DNA of 64,000 bases from Micromonospora halotolerans (GCF_032108445.1 NZ_CP134876.1:4402001-4466000), one strand, 5' to 3'. Positions 9,916 to 23,295 are shown, counted from the first letter of the stretch. Numbers and translations are program-made. Notes: generated by a model from the sequence alone, not told the origin.

Positions 9916-11025
9916 ATGGGGGAGCTACGCGGCACGCACGTGCCGGTGCTGCTCGAGCGGTGTCTCGAGTTGCTGGCCCCCGCGCTGGGCCGGCCCGGTC
10001 GGACCGTTTACGTCGACGCCACGCTCGGCCTGGCCGGGCACGCCGAGGCGGTGCTCGAGGCGCACCCGGACACGGTGCTCGTCGGCCTGGACCGGGACAC
10101 CGAGGCCCTCGCCCACGCGCGGGTCCGGCTGGCCCGGTTCGCCGATCGGATCCACCTGGAGCACGCCGTCTACGACGAACTGCCCGAGGTGCTCGACCGG
10201 CTCGGCTACCCGGCGATCGACGGGATCCTGTTCGATCTCGGCGTCTCGTCCCTGCAACTGGACGCGCCCGACCGCGGGTTCGCGTACGCGCAGGACGCGC
10301 CGCTGGACATGCGGATGGACCAGACCCGGGGGGTGACCGCCGAGGAGGTGGTCAACACCTACGCCCACCCGGATCTGGCCCGGGTGCTGCGGGTGTACGG
10401 CGAGGAGAAGTTCGCCGGACGGATCGCCTCGGCGATCATCCGCGAGCGCGAGCGCGCGCCGATCACCTCGTCGGCGCGACTGGCCGAGCTGGTCCGGGAG
10501 AGCATTCCGGCACCAGCCCGACGAACCGGGGGACACCCGGCAAAGAGAACGTTTCAGGCTTTACGGATCGAGGTAAACAGGGAACTGGCAGCGCTGGAGA
10601 CGGCGCTGCCGGCCGCTCTGGACAAGCTCACCGTGGGCGGCCGCATGGTGGTCCTGTCCTACCACTCGCTGGAGGACCGGCTCACCAAGCAGGCGCTCGC
10701 CGACCGGGTCCGCAGTAAGGGCCCGGTCGACCTCCCGGTCGAACTGCCCGGGTCGGGTCCGACGTTCCGGCTGCTCAGCCGGGGCGCGGAGCTGCCCGGG
10801 GAGGCCGAGGTCGCGGCGAACCCGCGTGCCGCCTCCGTGCGGCTGCGGGCCGCGGAACGGCTCGACCCGGAGGCCACCCGGCAGGGGCGTACCGACCGCG
10901 AACGGTACCGCCGCCGGGTGAGGGCGATGCACCAACCGGGGACGGGGTCACCGGGGTCGGGAACGGACCCGCGGTCGGCGCCGGGGGACGGGAACGGGAC
11001 GGACGAAGAGGGGGAGGGGACATGA
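9916..11025 (+). CDS. rsmH: 16S rRNA (cytosine-1402-N4)-methyltransferase RsmH
   Basis: 369-aa SAM-dependent methyltransferase (MraW) that modifies C1402 of 16S rRNA in the ribosomal P-site. The family opening Thr-His-Val-Pro-Val-Leu-Leu is at residues 6-12. The SAM loop [10 protein letters not shown] follows, then Phe-Asp-Leu-Gly-Val-Ser-Ser and Leu-Asp-Met-Arg-Met-Asp. The C-terminal Ser-Tyr-His-Ser-Leu-Glu-Asp motif is present. I chose ATG 9916 because homology begins there; ATG 9850 would add a non-conserved Arg/Asp-rich extension. The stop overlaps the ftsL start (ATGA). The last about 35 residues are Gly/Ser/Asp-rich and variable. Confidence 0.94.
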   Translation: MGELRGTHVPVLLERCLELLAPALGRPGRTVYVDATLGLAGHAEAVLEAHPDTVLVGLDRDTEALAHARVRLARFADRIHLEHAVYDELPEVLDRLGYPAIDGILFDLGVSSLQLDAPDRGFAYAQDAPLDMRMDQTRGVTAEEVVNTYAHPDLARVLRVYGEEKFAGRIASAIIRERERAPITSSARLAELVRESIPAPARRTGGHPAKRTFQALRIEVNRELAALETALPAALDKLTVGGRMVVLSYHSLEDRLTKQALADRVRSKGPVDLPVELPGSGPTFRLLSRGAELPGEAEVAANPRAASVRLRAAERLDPEATRQGRTDRERYRRRVRAMHQPGTGSPGSGTDPRSAPGDGNGTDEEGEGT

Positions 11026-11624
11026 ACGTCAACCAGCGCGACGGCCGGGACACCGGCATCGGGCAGCGCGCACCGCGGTCGGGGGGCCGGACCGCGGCGC
11101 AGCGTGCCCCGCGCGGCACCACGTCGACGGTGGCGGCCGACCGGCCCGACCGCCGGGGGGAGACTCGCGCCCGGGGGGCGCGCGAGTTCCCCACCCAGGG
11201 GAGCGCCGCGCTGCGCCCGGCCGAGCGCGCCCGGGCCACCGGCGACACCTCGCCGCGGCTGCGGGTCGCCCCGCCGCCGCCGGTCCGCGTGCCGCGGGCG
11301 CCGTTCGTCGGGCTGATCCTGGTGCTCGTGGTCGGCGGGGTGCTCGGCATCCTGGCGGTCAACACCAAGATCAACGAGAACGCCTTCAAGCTGGAGAAGC
11401 TCCAGCAGCAGCAGGCGAAGCTCGACGTCGACCAGCAGCAGCTGGAGAAGGAGATCGCCGACCAGAAGGCGCCCGGCAACCTGACCGCCAACGCCCGCAA
11501 GCTGGGCCTGGTCGACTCCGACGAGCTGGCCTACATCCGGCTGCCGGACGGGAAGGTGATCGGCGTCCCGCACCCGGTGGAGGGCGCGCCGGCGATCACC
11601 AGCCAGCAGGGCAACGGAGGCTGA
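11022..11624 (+). CDS. ftsL: FtsL-like cell-division protein
   Basis: 200-aa bitopic membrane protein between rsmH and ftsI, the standard ftsL position. A long Arg/Gly/Pro-rich cytoplasmic tail (about 1-93) precedes one transmembrane helix (about 94-113). A Gln/Lys/Glu-rich coiled coil (about 118-150) follows, then a short conserved region ending in Ile-Arg-Leu-Pro-Asp-Gly. FtsL forms the FtsQLB complex that activates FtsWI at the septum. Sequence conservation is low in this family, so the call rests on topology and position. The ATG overlaps the rsmH stop and the gene ends 3 nt before ftsI. Confidence 0.88.
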   Translation: MNVNQRDGRDTGIGQRAPRSGGRTAAQRAPRGTTSTVAADRPDRRGETRARGAREFPTQGSAALRPAERARATGDTSPRLRVAPPPPVRVPRAPFVGLILVLVVGGVLGILAVNTKINENAFKLEKLQQQQAKLDVDQQQLEKEIADQKAPGNLTANARKLGLVDSDELAYIRLPDGKVIGVPHPVEGAPAITSQQGNGG

Positions 11625-11627
11625 GCA

Positions 11628-13832
11628 GTGCCGCCGAGATCGGATGAACCGCGCCGGGACGCCACAGGCTCCCGGCGCGGCTCGTCCCGGGGCGACGAGC
11701 ACCGGGAGCCGGGCGTCGGCGGGATCTCCGACGCCCGGGCGTACACACCGCGGGGCCGGACCATCCGGGAGGGCGGCGGCGCGGCCCGCACCGGCGGGGG
11801 CGCCGAGCAGCGGCGTACCCCGCGCAGCAGCCGCTCCGGCGACCCGTTCCGCCCGGCGTTGCAGGTGCTCGACGGCGGCCGCACCGGGGCGACCCGCGCC
11901 GGCCGCCGGGAGACCGCGTCCGGCGGCCGGGGCGGGGTGGTGCGGACCGTCTCCGCCCGCCCGGTGCGCGAGCCGTTCGGCGACGACGAGCCGGCGCCGC
12001 CGCGGCGCCGGCCCGGGCCGCGCCGCCCCGCGCGGCCGGCCGCCGCCCGGCGGCCGGTCCGCAAGCCGCGCCGCCCGCCGAAGCTCGCCGACCCGCGCCG
12101 CCGGCTGCGGCTCGGCACCCTGCTCGTGCTGGCGCTCTTCACCACCATCGGCATCCGGCTGGTCTACCTCCAGGCCGCCAGCACCCCGGCGTACGCCGAC
12201 GGCGGGCTGGACAGCCGGCTCGCCGTGGTCGAGCTGCCGGCCCCGCGCGGGGCGATCTACGACCGCACCGGCGCCCCGCTGGCCCACAGCGTCGAGGCGC
12301 GGTACGTCTTCGCCGACCCCACCCAGGTCAAGAACCCGGTCGCCACCGCCAAGCTGCTGTCCCCGCTGCTCGGCGTGCCCGCCTCCGAGCTGGCCGGGAA
12401 GATGAAGCCCCGCAAGCTGCCCGGCGGCGGCTGGTCGCAGTTCGAGTACCTGGCGCGCGGCGTCGACATCGACCGGGCCAAGCAGATCATGGCGTTGGAC
12501 CTGTTGGGCATCGGCGTGCACCGCGACGAGCGGCGCGAGGTGCCCGGCGGCGACCTGGCCGCCAACCTCATCGGCTTCGTGAGCCAGGACATGACCGGGC
12601 TCGAAGGGCTGGAGGCGAAGTACGACGACGTCCTCGAGGGCAAGCCCGGCCGGAAGCGGTACGAGGTGGGGCAGGGCGACCTGGCCGCGCCGATCCCGGG
12701 CGGCTACAGCCAGACCACCCCGGCGCAACCGGGCAGTTCCCTGGTGCTCACGACCGATCGCGACCTCCAGTTCCAGACCCAGCGGATCCTGTCCGACGCG
12801 ATGGCCCAGACCCACAACAGCGTCGGCGCCGCCGTGGTCATCGAGGTCGGCACCGGCGACGTGCTGGCCCAGGCGAGCTACCCCACCTACAACGCGGCCG
12901 ACCCCACCAAGGTCAACTCTCCGGCCGACCGCGAGGACGCGGCCACCAGCTTCATCGTCGACCCGGGCTCGATCCACAAGGCGATCACCTACGGCGCGGC
13001 CCTCCAGGAGGGCGTGATCACCCCGGACACCACCTTCCCGGTGGCCAACACGATCACCAGGGGCGGCGTGCCCTTCACGGACACCCACCCGGCCAACGGC
13101 CGGACCATGAGCATCCCGGGCATGCTCGCCTTCTCGTCCAACGTCGGCACCATCGAGATCGCCGAGAAGCTGGGCCGGGATCGCCTGATCGACTACCAGA
13201 AGCGGTTCGGGCTGGGCCAGCCCACCGGTGAGGGCATGCCGGGGGAGGCCAGCGGCCGGCTGCTCCCGGCCGACCAGTGGAGCGGCTCGTCGTACGGGTC
13301 GGTGCCGATCGGGCACAGCGTGGACGCCACCCCGCTGCAGATGGCCGCCGCGTACGCCGCCATCGCCAACGACGGGACGTACGTGCAGCCGCACCTGATC
13401 AAGCAGGTGATCGGCCCGGACGGGAAGAAGAAGCCCGGCGCCGCCCCGGTCACCCGCTCGGTGCTCAGCCCGGCCAACGCCGCCGCGCTGCGCCGGATGC
13501 TGGAGGCGGTCACCACGGTCGACGGCCCGGACGGGCGGGCCACCGGCCTGGCCGCCGCGGTGCCCGGCTACCGGGTCGCCGGCAAGACCGGCACCGGCCT
13601 GCGCTACGAGAACGGCAAGCGCCAGCCCGGCGAGGTCGCCTCGTTCATCGGGATGGCCCCGGCCGAGAAGCCGAGGTACGTGGTGGCGGTCTTCGCCTGG
13701 AGCCCGGGCGGCGAGGGCGGCGCGGTGGCCGCCCCGGCGTTCCGGGAGATGATGTCCTTCACTCTCCGGCACTACCGGGTGCCGCCCTCGGCGACCAACA
13801 AGTCCCCGAAGTTCGAGGTCTTTCCGCACTGA
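11628..13832 (+). CDS. ftsI: Septal peptidoglycan transpeptidase FtsI (PBP2b/PBP3 class)
   Basis: 734-aa class B penicillin-binding protein. An unusually long Arg/Pro/Gly-rich cytoplasmic region (about 155 residues) is followed by one transmembrane anchor (about 160-182), the PBP dimerisation domain, and a transpeptidase domain. The active-site motifs are Ser448-Ile-His-Lys451 (nucleophile), Ser503-Ser-Asn505 and Lys653-Thr-Gly655. It cross-links septal peptidoglycan with FtsW. The GTG start lies 3 nt after ftsL within a tight operon. The basic disordered tail is typical of actinobacterial FtsI but longer than in proteobacteria. It ends 91 nt before murE, the only loose junction in this part of the cluster. 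Confidence 0.95.
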   Translation: MPPRSDEPRRDATGSRRGSSRGDEHREPGVGGISDARAYTPRGRTIREGGGAARTGGGAEQRRTPRSSRSGDPFRPALQVLDGGRTGATRAGRRETASGGRGGVVRTVSARPVREPFGDDEPAPPRRRPGPRRPARPAAARRPVRKPRRPPKLADPRRRLRLGTLLVLALFTTIGIRLVYLQAASTPAYADGGLDSRLAVVELPAPRGAIYDRTGAPLAHSVEARYVFADPTQVKNPVATAKLLSPLLGVPASELAGKMKPRKLPGGGWSQFEYLARGVDIDRAKQIMALDLLGIGVHRDERREVPGGDLAANLIGFVSQDMTGLEGLEAKYDDVLEGKPGRKRYEVGQGDLAAPIPGGYSQTTPAQPGSSLVLTTDRDLQFQTQRILSDAMAQTHNSVGAAVVIEVGTGDVLAQASYPTYNAADPTKVNSPADREDAATSFIVDPGSIHKAITYGAALQEGVITPDTTFPVANTITRGGVPFTDTHPANGRTMSIPGMLAFSSNVGTIEIAEKLGRDRLIDYQKRFGLGQPTGEGMPGEASGRLLPADQWSGSSYGSVPIGHSVDATPLQMAAAYAAIANDGTYVQPHLIKQVIGPDGKKKPGAAPVTRSVLSPANAAALRRMLEAVTTVDGPDGRATGLAAAVPGYRVAGKTGTGLRYENGKRQPGEVASFIGMAPAEKPRYVVAVFAWSPGGEGGAVAAPAFREMMSFTLRHYRVPPSATNKSPKFEVFPH

Positions 13833-13909
13833 ACCGGCGGGGCGGGACATGATCGGTGAGTGGCGACGAACCACCGGGGCGGCTGTGCGGTCGGAACCGG
13901 ACGACCGGG

Positions 13910-13915
13910 TAGGGT
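13910..13915 (+). promoter_or_regulatory. Candidate internal -10 for murE
   Basis: TAGGGT followed by 8 nt and a GTG (13924) resembles the leaderless promoter pattern seen elsewhere in the window. It would allow murE and downstream genes to be transcribed independently of mraZ. Confidence 0.45.
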
Positions 13916-13923
13916 CTGACGCC

Positions 13924-15447
13924 GTGCCCGGCAATCCACGACCCGCCACCGTGAATCCCGTCCGGCTCGGCGACCTCGCCGCCCGGCTGGCCGTCGCGCC
14001 GCCGGAGGGGGCCGCCGAGGTGGCCGTCACCGGGGTGACCCACGCCAGCCAGGAGGTCCGCCCCGGCGACCTGTACGCGGCCCTGCCCGGTGCCCGCCGG
14101 CACGGCGCGGAGTTCGCCGCCGCCGCGGCCGGGGCGGGCGCGGTGGCCCTGCTCACCGACCCGGCCGGCGTCGCGCTGGCCGCCGGGGCGGGCCTGCCCG
14201 TGCTGGTCGCGGACGACCCCCGGGCGGTGCTCGGCGAGGTCGCCGCCACCGTCTACGGCGACCCGACCGCCGGGCTGACCATGATCGGCGTGACGGGCAC
14301 CGCCGGCAAGACCTCCACGAGCTACCTCATCGAGTCCGGGCTGCGCGCCGCCGGGCACACCACCGGCCTGATCGGCACGGTGGAGACCCGGCTCGGGGAC
14401 CTGGTGATCGACAGCGTCCGGACCACCCCGGAGGCCACCGACCTGCACGCCATGCTGGCGGTGGCCCGCGAGCGCGGGGTGGACACCGTGGTCATGGAGG
14501 TGTCCAGCCACGCCCTGGCCATGGGCCGGGTCGGCGGGGTCCGGTTCGACGTGGGCGGCTACACCAACTTCGGCTCCGACCACCTGGACTTCCACGCCGA
14601 CGAGGCGGACTACTTCGCCGCCAAGGCGAAGCTCTTCGACGGGCGCTGCCGGGTCGAGGTGCTCAACCACGACGACCCGGCGCTGCGGCCGCTGCGCAAG
14701 CCGGCGACCGTGACCTACTCGGCGGCCGGCGACCCGGCCGCCACCTGGTGGGCCGACGGGATCGGCGGCGAGGGCTACGCGCAGCGCTTCACCGTGCACG
14801 GCCCGGACGGGGTGGCCCTGCCCACCGGGGTGGCCCTGCCCGGCCGGCACAACGTGGCCAACGCGCTGCTGGCCGTCGCCATCCTGGTGGCCGCCGGGGT
14901 CGACCCGGCCACGGCGGCCCGCGGCGTGGCCGCCTGCGGCGGGGTACCCGGCCGCCTGGAACTGGTCAGCGGCGACGCCCCGGTGCGCGGGGTGGTCGAC
15001 TACGCGCACAAGGCGAACGCCATCGAGGCGGTCCTGGCGGCGCTGCGGGGCCTGACCGACGGCCGGCTGATCTGCGTGCTGGGCGCCGGCGGCGACCGGG
15101 ACCGGGGCAAGCGGCCGGTGATGGGCGGCACCGCCGCGCGGGGCGCCGACGTGGTGCTGGTGACCGACGACAACCCGCGCACCGAGGACCCGGCCACGAT
15201 CCGGGCCGAGGTGCTGGCCGGCGCGTACGAGGCGGGCACCGGCGCGCGGATCATCGAGGCGCCCGGCCGGCGGGCCGCCATCGAGGAGGCGGTCCGGGTG
15301 GCGGAACCGGGGGACATCGTGGCGCTGCTGGGCAAGGGCCAGGAACGCGGCCAGGAGATCAACGGCGAGGTGCTGCCGTTCGACGACCGGGTGGAGCTGG
15401 CGGAGGCGCTGCGCGCCCGCTTCGGCGACCTGGTTGGGCAGCCATGA
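13924..15447 (+). CDS. murE: UDP-MurNAc-L-Ala-D-Glu:meso-diaminopimelate ligase
   Basis: 507-aa Mur ligase adding the third stem residue in the cytoplasm. The ATP loop is Gly-Thr-Ala-Gly-Lys-Thr-Ser (start near 14293), followed by Thr-Thr-Pro-Glu-Ala-Thr-Asp. The amino-acid selector is Asp-Asn-Pro-Arg near 15170-15181, the signature of meso-diaminopimelate rather than lysine enzymes. This predicts a DAP-type wall, including the hydroxy-DAP known in Micromonospora. GTG 13924 is preferred because a -10-like hexamer precedes it and the 25 residues encoded upstream (from ATG 13849) look non-conserved. The stop overlaps the murF start (ATGA). Confidence 0.95.
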   Translation: MPGNPRPATVNPVRLGDLAARLAVAPPEGAAEVAVTGVTHASQEVRPGDLYAALPGARRHGAEFAAAAAGAGAVALLTDPAGVALAAGAGLPVLVADDPRAVLGEVAATVYGDPTAGLTMIGVTGTAGKTSTSYLIESGLRAAGHTTGLIGTVETRLGDLVIDSVRTTPEATDLHAMLAVARERGVDTVVMEVSSHALAMGRVGGVRFDVGGYTNFGSDHLDFHADEADYFAAKAKLFDGRCRVEVLNHDDPALRPLRKPATVTYSAAGDPAATWWADGIGGEGYAQRFTVHGPDGVALPTGVALPGRHNVANALLAVAILVAAGVDPATAARGVAACGGVPGRLELVSGDAPVRGVVDYAHKANAIEAVLAALRGLTDGRLICVLGAGGDRDRGKRPVMGGTAARGADVVLVTDDNPRTEDPATIRAEVLAGAYEAGTGARIIEAPGRRAAIEEAVRVAEPGDIVALLGKGQERGQEINGEVLPFDDRVELAEALRARFGDLVGQP

Positions 15448-16841
15448 TTCCGCTGACCCTGGCCGAGGTGGCGGCCGCGGTCGACGGCCGGCTCGTCGCC
15501 GCCGACCCGGACACCCGGGTGACCGGCTCGGTGGAGTTCGACTCCCGCAAGGTCACCCCCGGCGGCCTCTTCGTCGCCTTCCCGGGCGAGAAGGTGGACG
15601 GGCACGACTACGCGGCCGGCGCGGTCTCCTCCGGCGCGGTGGCCGTGCTCGGCACCCGCGAGGTGCCCGGCGTGCCGATGGTGCTGGTCGGCGACGCGCT
15701 CGACGCCATGGGGCGGCTGGCCCGCGCGGTGGTCGACCGGCTGCCCGGCCTGACCGTCATCGGGCTGACCGGTTCCTCCGGCAAGACCACCACCAAGGAC
15801 CTGATCGCCCAGCTGGCCGTCCGGCTCGGCCCGACCGTGGCGCCGCCCGGCTCGTTCAACAACGAGCTGGGGCACCCGTACACGGCGTTGCAGGCCGGCC
15901 CGGAGACCCGCTACCTCGTGATGGAGAAGGGCGCCCGGGGGGTGGGTCACATCCGCTACCTGTGTGACGTGGTGCCGCCGCGGATCTCGGTGGTGCTCAA
16001 CGTCGGGGTGGCGCACATCGGCGAGTTCGGCTCGGTGGAGACCATCGCGCTCGCCAAGGGGGAGCTGGTCGAGGCGCTGCCCGCCGACGGGCTGGCCGTG
16101 CTCAACGCCGACGACCCGCGGGTCGACGCCATGGCGGCGCGCACCGGGGCCCGGGTGGTCCGCTACGGCGAGTCCGAGCGGGCCGACGTGCGGGCGGTCG
16201 ACGTGACGCTGGACGGGCGGGGCCGGGCGTCGTACACCCTCGTCACGCCCGAGGGGAGCGCTCCGGTGCGGCTCGGGCTGACCGGCCGGCACCAGGTGTC
16301 CAACTCGCTGGCCGCCGCGGCGGTCGCCCGCGAGCTGGGCCTGCCCCTGGCGGAGCTGGCGGTGGCCCTGGGCGAGCTGGGCCTGGTCTCCACCCGCCGG
16401 ATGGACGTGTTCGAGCGTCCCGACGGGGTGACCGTGATCGACGACTCGTACAACGCCAACCCGGCCTCCACCGGCGTGGCGCTGCGGGCGCTGGCGAGCA
16501 TGCGCGGTACGGGGCGTACCGTCGCGGTGCTCGGCTACATGGCCGAGTTGGGCGACTTCGAACGGGAGGGGCACCAGCAGGTCGGCCGCCTGGCGGCCGA
16601 ACTGGGGGTCGACCGGCTGCTCGTGGTGGGCGAGTCGGCGGCGCCGATCCACGAAGGCGCGACAGCGGTAAGCAACTGGGGAGGAGAGTCGGTGCTGCTC
16701 ACCGATCAGGCGGCGGCCGTCGAGGTGCTGCGGAGCGAGCTACGTCCGGGTGACGTGGTGCTGGTGAAGGGCTCCCGGTACCGCACCTGGGAGGTGGCCG
16801 ACGCGCTGCGCGCGGACGCCGGGGAAGGTTCGGCCGCATGA
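15444..16841 (+). CDS. murF: UDP-MurNAc-tripeptide:D-Ala-D-Ala ligase
   Basis: 465-aa Mur ligase that adds D-Ala-D-Ala to complete the pentapeptide. The N-terminal substrate domain starts at the first residue; the ATP loop Gly-Ser-Ser-Gly-Lys-Thr-Thr-Thr is at about 112-119. Further marks are Asn-Asn-Glu-Leu-Gly-His-Pro, which is typical of MurF, and a C-terminal Asp-Asp-Ser-Tyr-Asn-Ala-Asn-Pro motif. The ATG overlaps the murE stop and its own stop overlaps the mraY start (both ATGA), so murE-murF-mraY are translationally coupled. Long antisense or upstream frames over this gene are shadows. Confidence 0.96.
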   Translation: MIPLTLAEVAAAVDGRLVAADPDTRVTGSVEFDSRKVTPGGLFVAFPGEKVDGHDYAAGAVSSGAVAVLGTREVPGVPMVLVGDALDAMGRLARAVVDRLPGLTVIGLTGSSGKTTTKDLIAQLAVRLGPTVAPPGSFNNELGHPYTALQAGPETRYLVMEKGARGVGHIRYLCDVVPPRISVVLNVGVAHIGEFGSVETIALAKGELVEALPADGLAVLNADDPRVDAMAARTGARVVRYGESERADVRAVDVTLDGRGRASYTLVTPEGSAPVRLGLTGRHQVSNSLAAAAVARELGLPLAELAVALGELGLVSTRRMDVFERPDGVTVIDDSYNANPASTGVALRALASMRGTGRTVAVLGYMAELGDFEREGHQQVGRLAAELGVDRLLVVGESAAPIHEGATAVSNWGGESVLLTDQAAAVEVLRSELRPGDVVLVKGSRYRTWEVADALRADAGEGSAA

Positions 16842-17965
16842 GGGCGGTGATCGTCGCCATCGGGGTCGCCTTCCTCATCTCGCTCTTCTGCACCCCGATC
16901 GCGATCAAGGTGTTCACCCGGCTCAAGGCGGGCCAGCCGATCCGGGCCGAGGGCCCGGCCATGCACCAGGGCAAGAAGGGCACGCCCACCATGGGCGGCG
17001 TGGTCTTCATCCTGGCCACGGTGATCGCGTACGTCGCCGGCCACCTGGCCCTGACCACCCTGCCGGACGCGCAGATCGCCCAGGTCGAGCCGACCATCAC
17101 GGCGCTGGTGCTGCTGGGGCTCATGGTGTTCTCCGGCGCGGTCGGCTTCATCGACGACTTCCTGAAGGTCCGCAAGCGGCACAGCGGCGGCCTCAACAAG
17201 CGCGGGAAGCTCGCCGGCCAGATCCTGGTCGGCGCGATCTTCGGCGTGGTGGCGCTCTACTTCCCGAGCAGCATGACCGACGTCCGCGGCAACGCGACCA
17301 ACACGGAGACCGTCGGCAGCACCATGCTGAGCTTCATCCGGGACATCCCGGCCCTGGAGATCGGCAAGATCGGCGCGGTCATCGTGATCATCCTGGTGGT
17401 GATGGCGGCGACCAACGGGGTGAACCTCACCGACGGCCTCGACGGCCTGGCCACCGGCGCCTCGGTGATGGTTCTCGCCGCGTACGCACTGATCGCCTTC
17501 TGGCAGTACCGGCACTGGTGCGCCGACCCGAACTACCCCGCCGGGGCGTACTGCTACACGGTCCGGGACCCGCTGGAGATCGCCTTGATCGCGGGCGCGG
17601 CGGCCGGGGCCTGCGTCGGCTTCCTGTGGTGGAACACCTCGCCGGCCCGGATCTTCATGGGCGACACCGGCGCTCTGGGCCTGGGCGGGCTGATCGCCGG
17701 CATGGCGATGTCCACCCGGACCATCCTGCTGCTGCCGATCATCGGCGGTCTCTTCGTGATCATCACGATGTCCGTGGTGATCCAGATCATCTCGTTCCGC
17801 ACCACCGGCAAACGGGTGTTCCGGATGTCACCGCTCCAGCACCACTTCGAGCTGGCCGGGTGGAGCGAGGTCAACATCGTGGTCCGGTTCTGGATCATCG
17901 CCGGCATCGGCGTGGCCATCGCGCTGGGCCTGTTCTACAGCGAGTTCCTCGCCGCGATGAGCTGA
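16838..17965 (+). CDS. mraY: Phospho-MurNAc-pentapeptide transferase (lipid I synthase)
   Basis: 375-aa integral membrane enzyme with about ten helices that transfers phospho-MurNAc-pentapeptide to undecaprenyl phosphate. Signatures are Thr-Pro-Thr-Met-Gly-Gly (about 49-54), Phe-Ile-Asp-Asp-Phe (about 105-109, catalytic Asp pair), Asn-Leu-Thr-Asp-Gly-Leu-Asp-Gly-Leu near 196-204, and Phe-Met-Gly-Asp-Thr-Gly plus the C-terminal His-His-Phe-Glu loop. It overlaps murF. The usual next gene, murD, does not follow; instead there is a palindromic repeat and then ftsW. Confidence 0.97.
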   Translation: MRAVIVAIGVAFLISLFCTPIAIKVFTRLKAGQPIRAEGPAMHQGKKGTPTMGGVVFILATVIAYVAGHLALTTLPDAQIAQVEPTITALVLLGLMVFSGAVGFIDDFLKVRKRHSGGLNKRGKLAGQILVGAIFGVVALYFPSSMTDVRGNATNTETVGSTMLSFIRDIPALEIGKIGAVIVIILVVMAATNGVNLTDGLDGLATGASVMVLAAYALIAFWQYRHWCADPNYPAGAYCYTVRDPLEIALIAGAAAGACVGFLWWNTSPARIFMGDTGALGLGGLIAGMAMSTRTILLLPIIGGLFVIITMSVVIQIISFRTTGKRVFRMSPLQHHFELAGWSEVNIVVRFWIIAGIGVAIALGLFYSEFLAAMS

Positions 17966-17976
17966 CCCACCAGCGA

Positions 17977-18026
17977 AAGGAAGGGCCCCTTCTTAACAGA
18001 CGTCTGTTAAGAAGGGGCCCTTCCTT
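17977..18026. repeat. Perfect 50-bp palindrome between mraY and ftsW
   Basis: Two 25-nt arms are exact reverse complements around the centre at 18001/18002; each arm contains AAGGAAGGGCCCC and TTCTTAACAGAC. The element fills most of the 127-nt gap where murD would normally lie. I recall similar GGAAGGGCCCCTT...TTAAC elements as common intergenic repeats in Micromonospora, but cannot confirm it here. It could act as a strong transcript hairpin, a terminator, or a REP-like mobile repeat. Confidence 0.9.
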
Positions 18027-18092
18027 CAGGTCCGACACGCCGACCGGGCGGTTGCGCCACGGACGGGCGGGTCGAGCCGCCATGATGGGCGG

Positions 18093-19621
<1,529 letters not shown>

Positions 19622-19622
<1 letters not shown>

Positions 19623-20728
19623 TGGGTCCGCTGCGTTCGGTGGTGCTCTGCGGGGGCGGTACGGGTGGGCACATCTACCCACTGCTCGCCTTCGCCGACT
19701 GCCTGCGCCGACACGACCCGAGCGTCCGGATCACCTGCCTCGGCACACCGAAAGGGCTGGAGAACGAGCTGATCCCGCCGGCCGGCTACGACCTGCGCCA
19801 GATCCCGGCCTACCAGCTGCCCCGCTCGGTCAACATGAGCCTGGTGCGCACGCCGGACCGGATGTGGAAGGCGGCCCGCGCGGCGGGCAAGGTGCTCGAC
19901 GAGGTGCGGGCCGACGTCGTGATCGGCTTCGGCGGGTACGTCTCGGTCCCCGGCTACCTGGCCGCGTGGCGGCGCGAGCTGCCCATCGTCATCCATGAGG
20001 TGAACGTGCCGCCGGGCGTGGCCAACCGGCTCGGGATGAAGTTCACCAAGAACGTCGCGGTCGGCTTCCCGCACCAGCCGGCGCAGGCCGAGTCGCTGCG
20101 CGACGCCCGGGTGGTCGGGGTGCCGCTGCGCCGGGGCATCGCCGGGCTGGACCGGGCCGCCGTGCGCAACGCCGCCCGCGCCCACTTCGGGCTCCGCCCC
20201 GACCTGCCCGTGCTCTTCGTGGCCGGCGGCTCGCAGGGCGCCCGCTCGATCAACCTGGCGGTCTCCGGGGCCGCCAAGGAGCTGGCCCGCAACGGCGTGC
20301 AGGTGCTGCACGTGATCGGCGCCCGCAACGAGCCGGTCTCCGTCCCCACCGACCTGCCGGTGCCGTACGTGACCCTGCCCTACCTGTCCGAGATGGAGCT
20401 GGGCTACGCGGCCGCCGACCTGATGCTGGGCCGGGGCGGCGCCATGACCTGCGCCGAGGTGGCCGCCATCGGCCTGCCCACCATCTACGTGCCGTACCCG
20501 CACAGCAACCAGGAACAGAAGCGCAACGCCCTGCCCGTGGTGGAGGCCGGCGGCGGGCTGCTCGTCGACGACGCCGAGGTCACCCCGGCCTGGGTGGAGC
20601 GCACGGTGATCCCGCTGGTCCGCGACCCGCAGCGGCTCGCCGCGATGGGCGCCGCCGCGGCCGCGTACGGCCGGCGCGACGGCGACGTGGCCCTGCTGAA
20701 CTTCGTCTACGAGGCGGTGTCCCGCTGA
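19622..20728 (+). CDS. murG: Lipid II synthase MurG
   Basis: 368-aa GT-B glycosyltransferase that adds GlcNAc to lipid I on the inner membrane face. The N-terminal glycine loop Gly-Gly-Gly-Thr-Gly-Gly-His is at about 11-17, the second G-loop Gly-Phe-Gly-Gly-Tyr-Val-Ser near 101-107, and the UDP-GlcNAc-binding region is Gly-Gly-Ser-Gln-Gly-Ala-Arg near 201-207. The Gly-Gly-Ala-Met-Thr-Cys-Ala-Glu acceptor loop is present. The ATG overlaps the ftsW stop, and murC begins 31 nt after the murG stop. Confidence 0.96.
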
Positions 20729-20759
20729 TGTGGGGCGCCGCGACCGGAAGGTACGTCTC

Positions 20760-22237
<1,478 letters not shown>

Positions 22238-22241
<4 letters not shown>

Positions 22242-23056
22242 GCCCCGGCCCGGCCCGTGGCCGCACCCCCGGCCAGGACGGCGGGGCCGGCCGGCGCAGC
22301 CCGGCCCGCCGGTGGCAGCTGGTCCGGGCGAGCGCGGACGCCGTACCCCCGTCCACCCGGCGTTTCATGGCCCGGGCCCGGCAGCGGCGGATGCGCGCGG
22401 CGCTGCCCTGGGCGGTCGCCGCCGCCGTGCTGGCGATCGCCGGGCTGGTCGCCTGGACCGTGCTGGGCACCGGCCTGTTCGGTGTCCGGGAGGTACGGGT
22501 GGTCGGCGCGACGCTGGTCACCCCGGTCGAGGTGCGCGACGCCGCGGCCGTGCCGGACGACGCTCCGCTGGCCCGGGTGGACCTGGCCGCGACCGCCCGC
22601 CGGGTGGGCACGCTCGCCGCGGTGGAGCGGGCCACGGTGGAGCGGGACTGGCCGGGCGCCCTGGTGATCCGGGTGGTGGAGCGGTCCCCGGTGGCCGCGG
22701 TGCCGCAGGGCGAGCGCTGGGCGGTCGTGGACCGGGCCGGCGTGGTCTTCCAGAACCTGGACCAGGCGCCCGCCGGGCTGCCGGTCGTCCGGGTCGGCAG
22801 GCCGGCTCCCGACGATCCCGGCACCCGCGCCGGGCTGGCCGTGCTCGCCGCGCTCAGCCCGCAGCTGCGCGCCGAGCTGGTCGCGGTGGACGTGGCCGGG
22901 CTGGCCCGGATCACCCTGCTGCTGCGCGAGGACCGGAAGGTGGTCTGGGGCGACGCGACCCGCAGCGGGGACAAGTCCAAGGTGGCCACCGCCCTGCTGG
23001 GTCGGAAGGCCGACACGATCGACGTCAGCGCTCCGGACGTGGTCACCTTCCAGTGA
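22238..23056 (+). CDS. ftsQ: Cell-division protein FtsQ/DivIB
   Basis: 272-aa bitopic protein. A basic cytoplasmic tail (about 1-63) precedes one transmembrane helix (about 66-87). A POTRA domain follows (about 90-165, beginning Phe-Gly-Val-Arg-Glu-Val-Arg-Val), with the FtsQ beta domain after it. It joins FtsL and FtsB in the complex that licenses septal synthesis. ATG overlaps the murC stop. No ddl or ftsA is present, as expected for actinobacteria, which lack FtsA. Confidence 0.93.
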
Positions 23057-23162
23057 TCTGCCGGTCGGCCGACGTGAGCCGGCCCGCTCCCCGGGCGACA
23101 CGCCGGAAAGGTCCTTGGCTCAGCGCGCGGCGGCGCATACGTTGCCCCGAAGAGATCAGTGG

Positions 23163-23191
23163 TTGACATAGCTCTAAGCCTCTAGTAGAGG
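23163..23191 (+). promoter_or_regulatory. ftsZ promoter with palindrome over the -10
   Basis: TTGACA (23163-23168), a 17-nt spacer and TAGAGG (23186-23191) form the best sigma-70-like promoter in the window. The palindrome CCTCTA-G-TAGAGG (23179-23191) covers the -10 and could be an operator. About 100 nt of untranslated leader follow before ftsZ. Its presence inside the dcw cluster fits the known separate transcription of ftsZ. Confidence 0.7.
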
Positions 23192-23295
23192 GTGAGGGTT
23201 TCAGCCGTCGGAATCGCCGGGGAATGCTCTGCCGCTGGTCTTGGCCAAGCCGTGTGGGGTCGGCCCATGCCAATCTCGAAGGGAAAGGACCGGAG

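Noticed and set aside
10659..14249. 1196-codon antisense frame over rsmH, ftsL and ftsI
   Set aside because: Covers several certain genes and has no family motifs; a GC-bias artefact.
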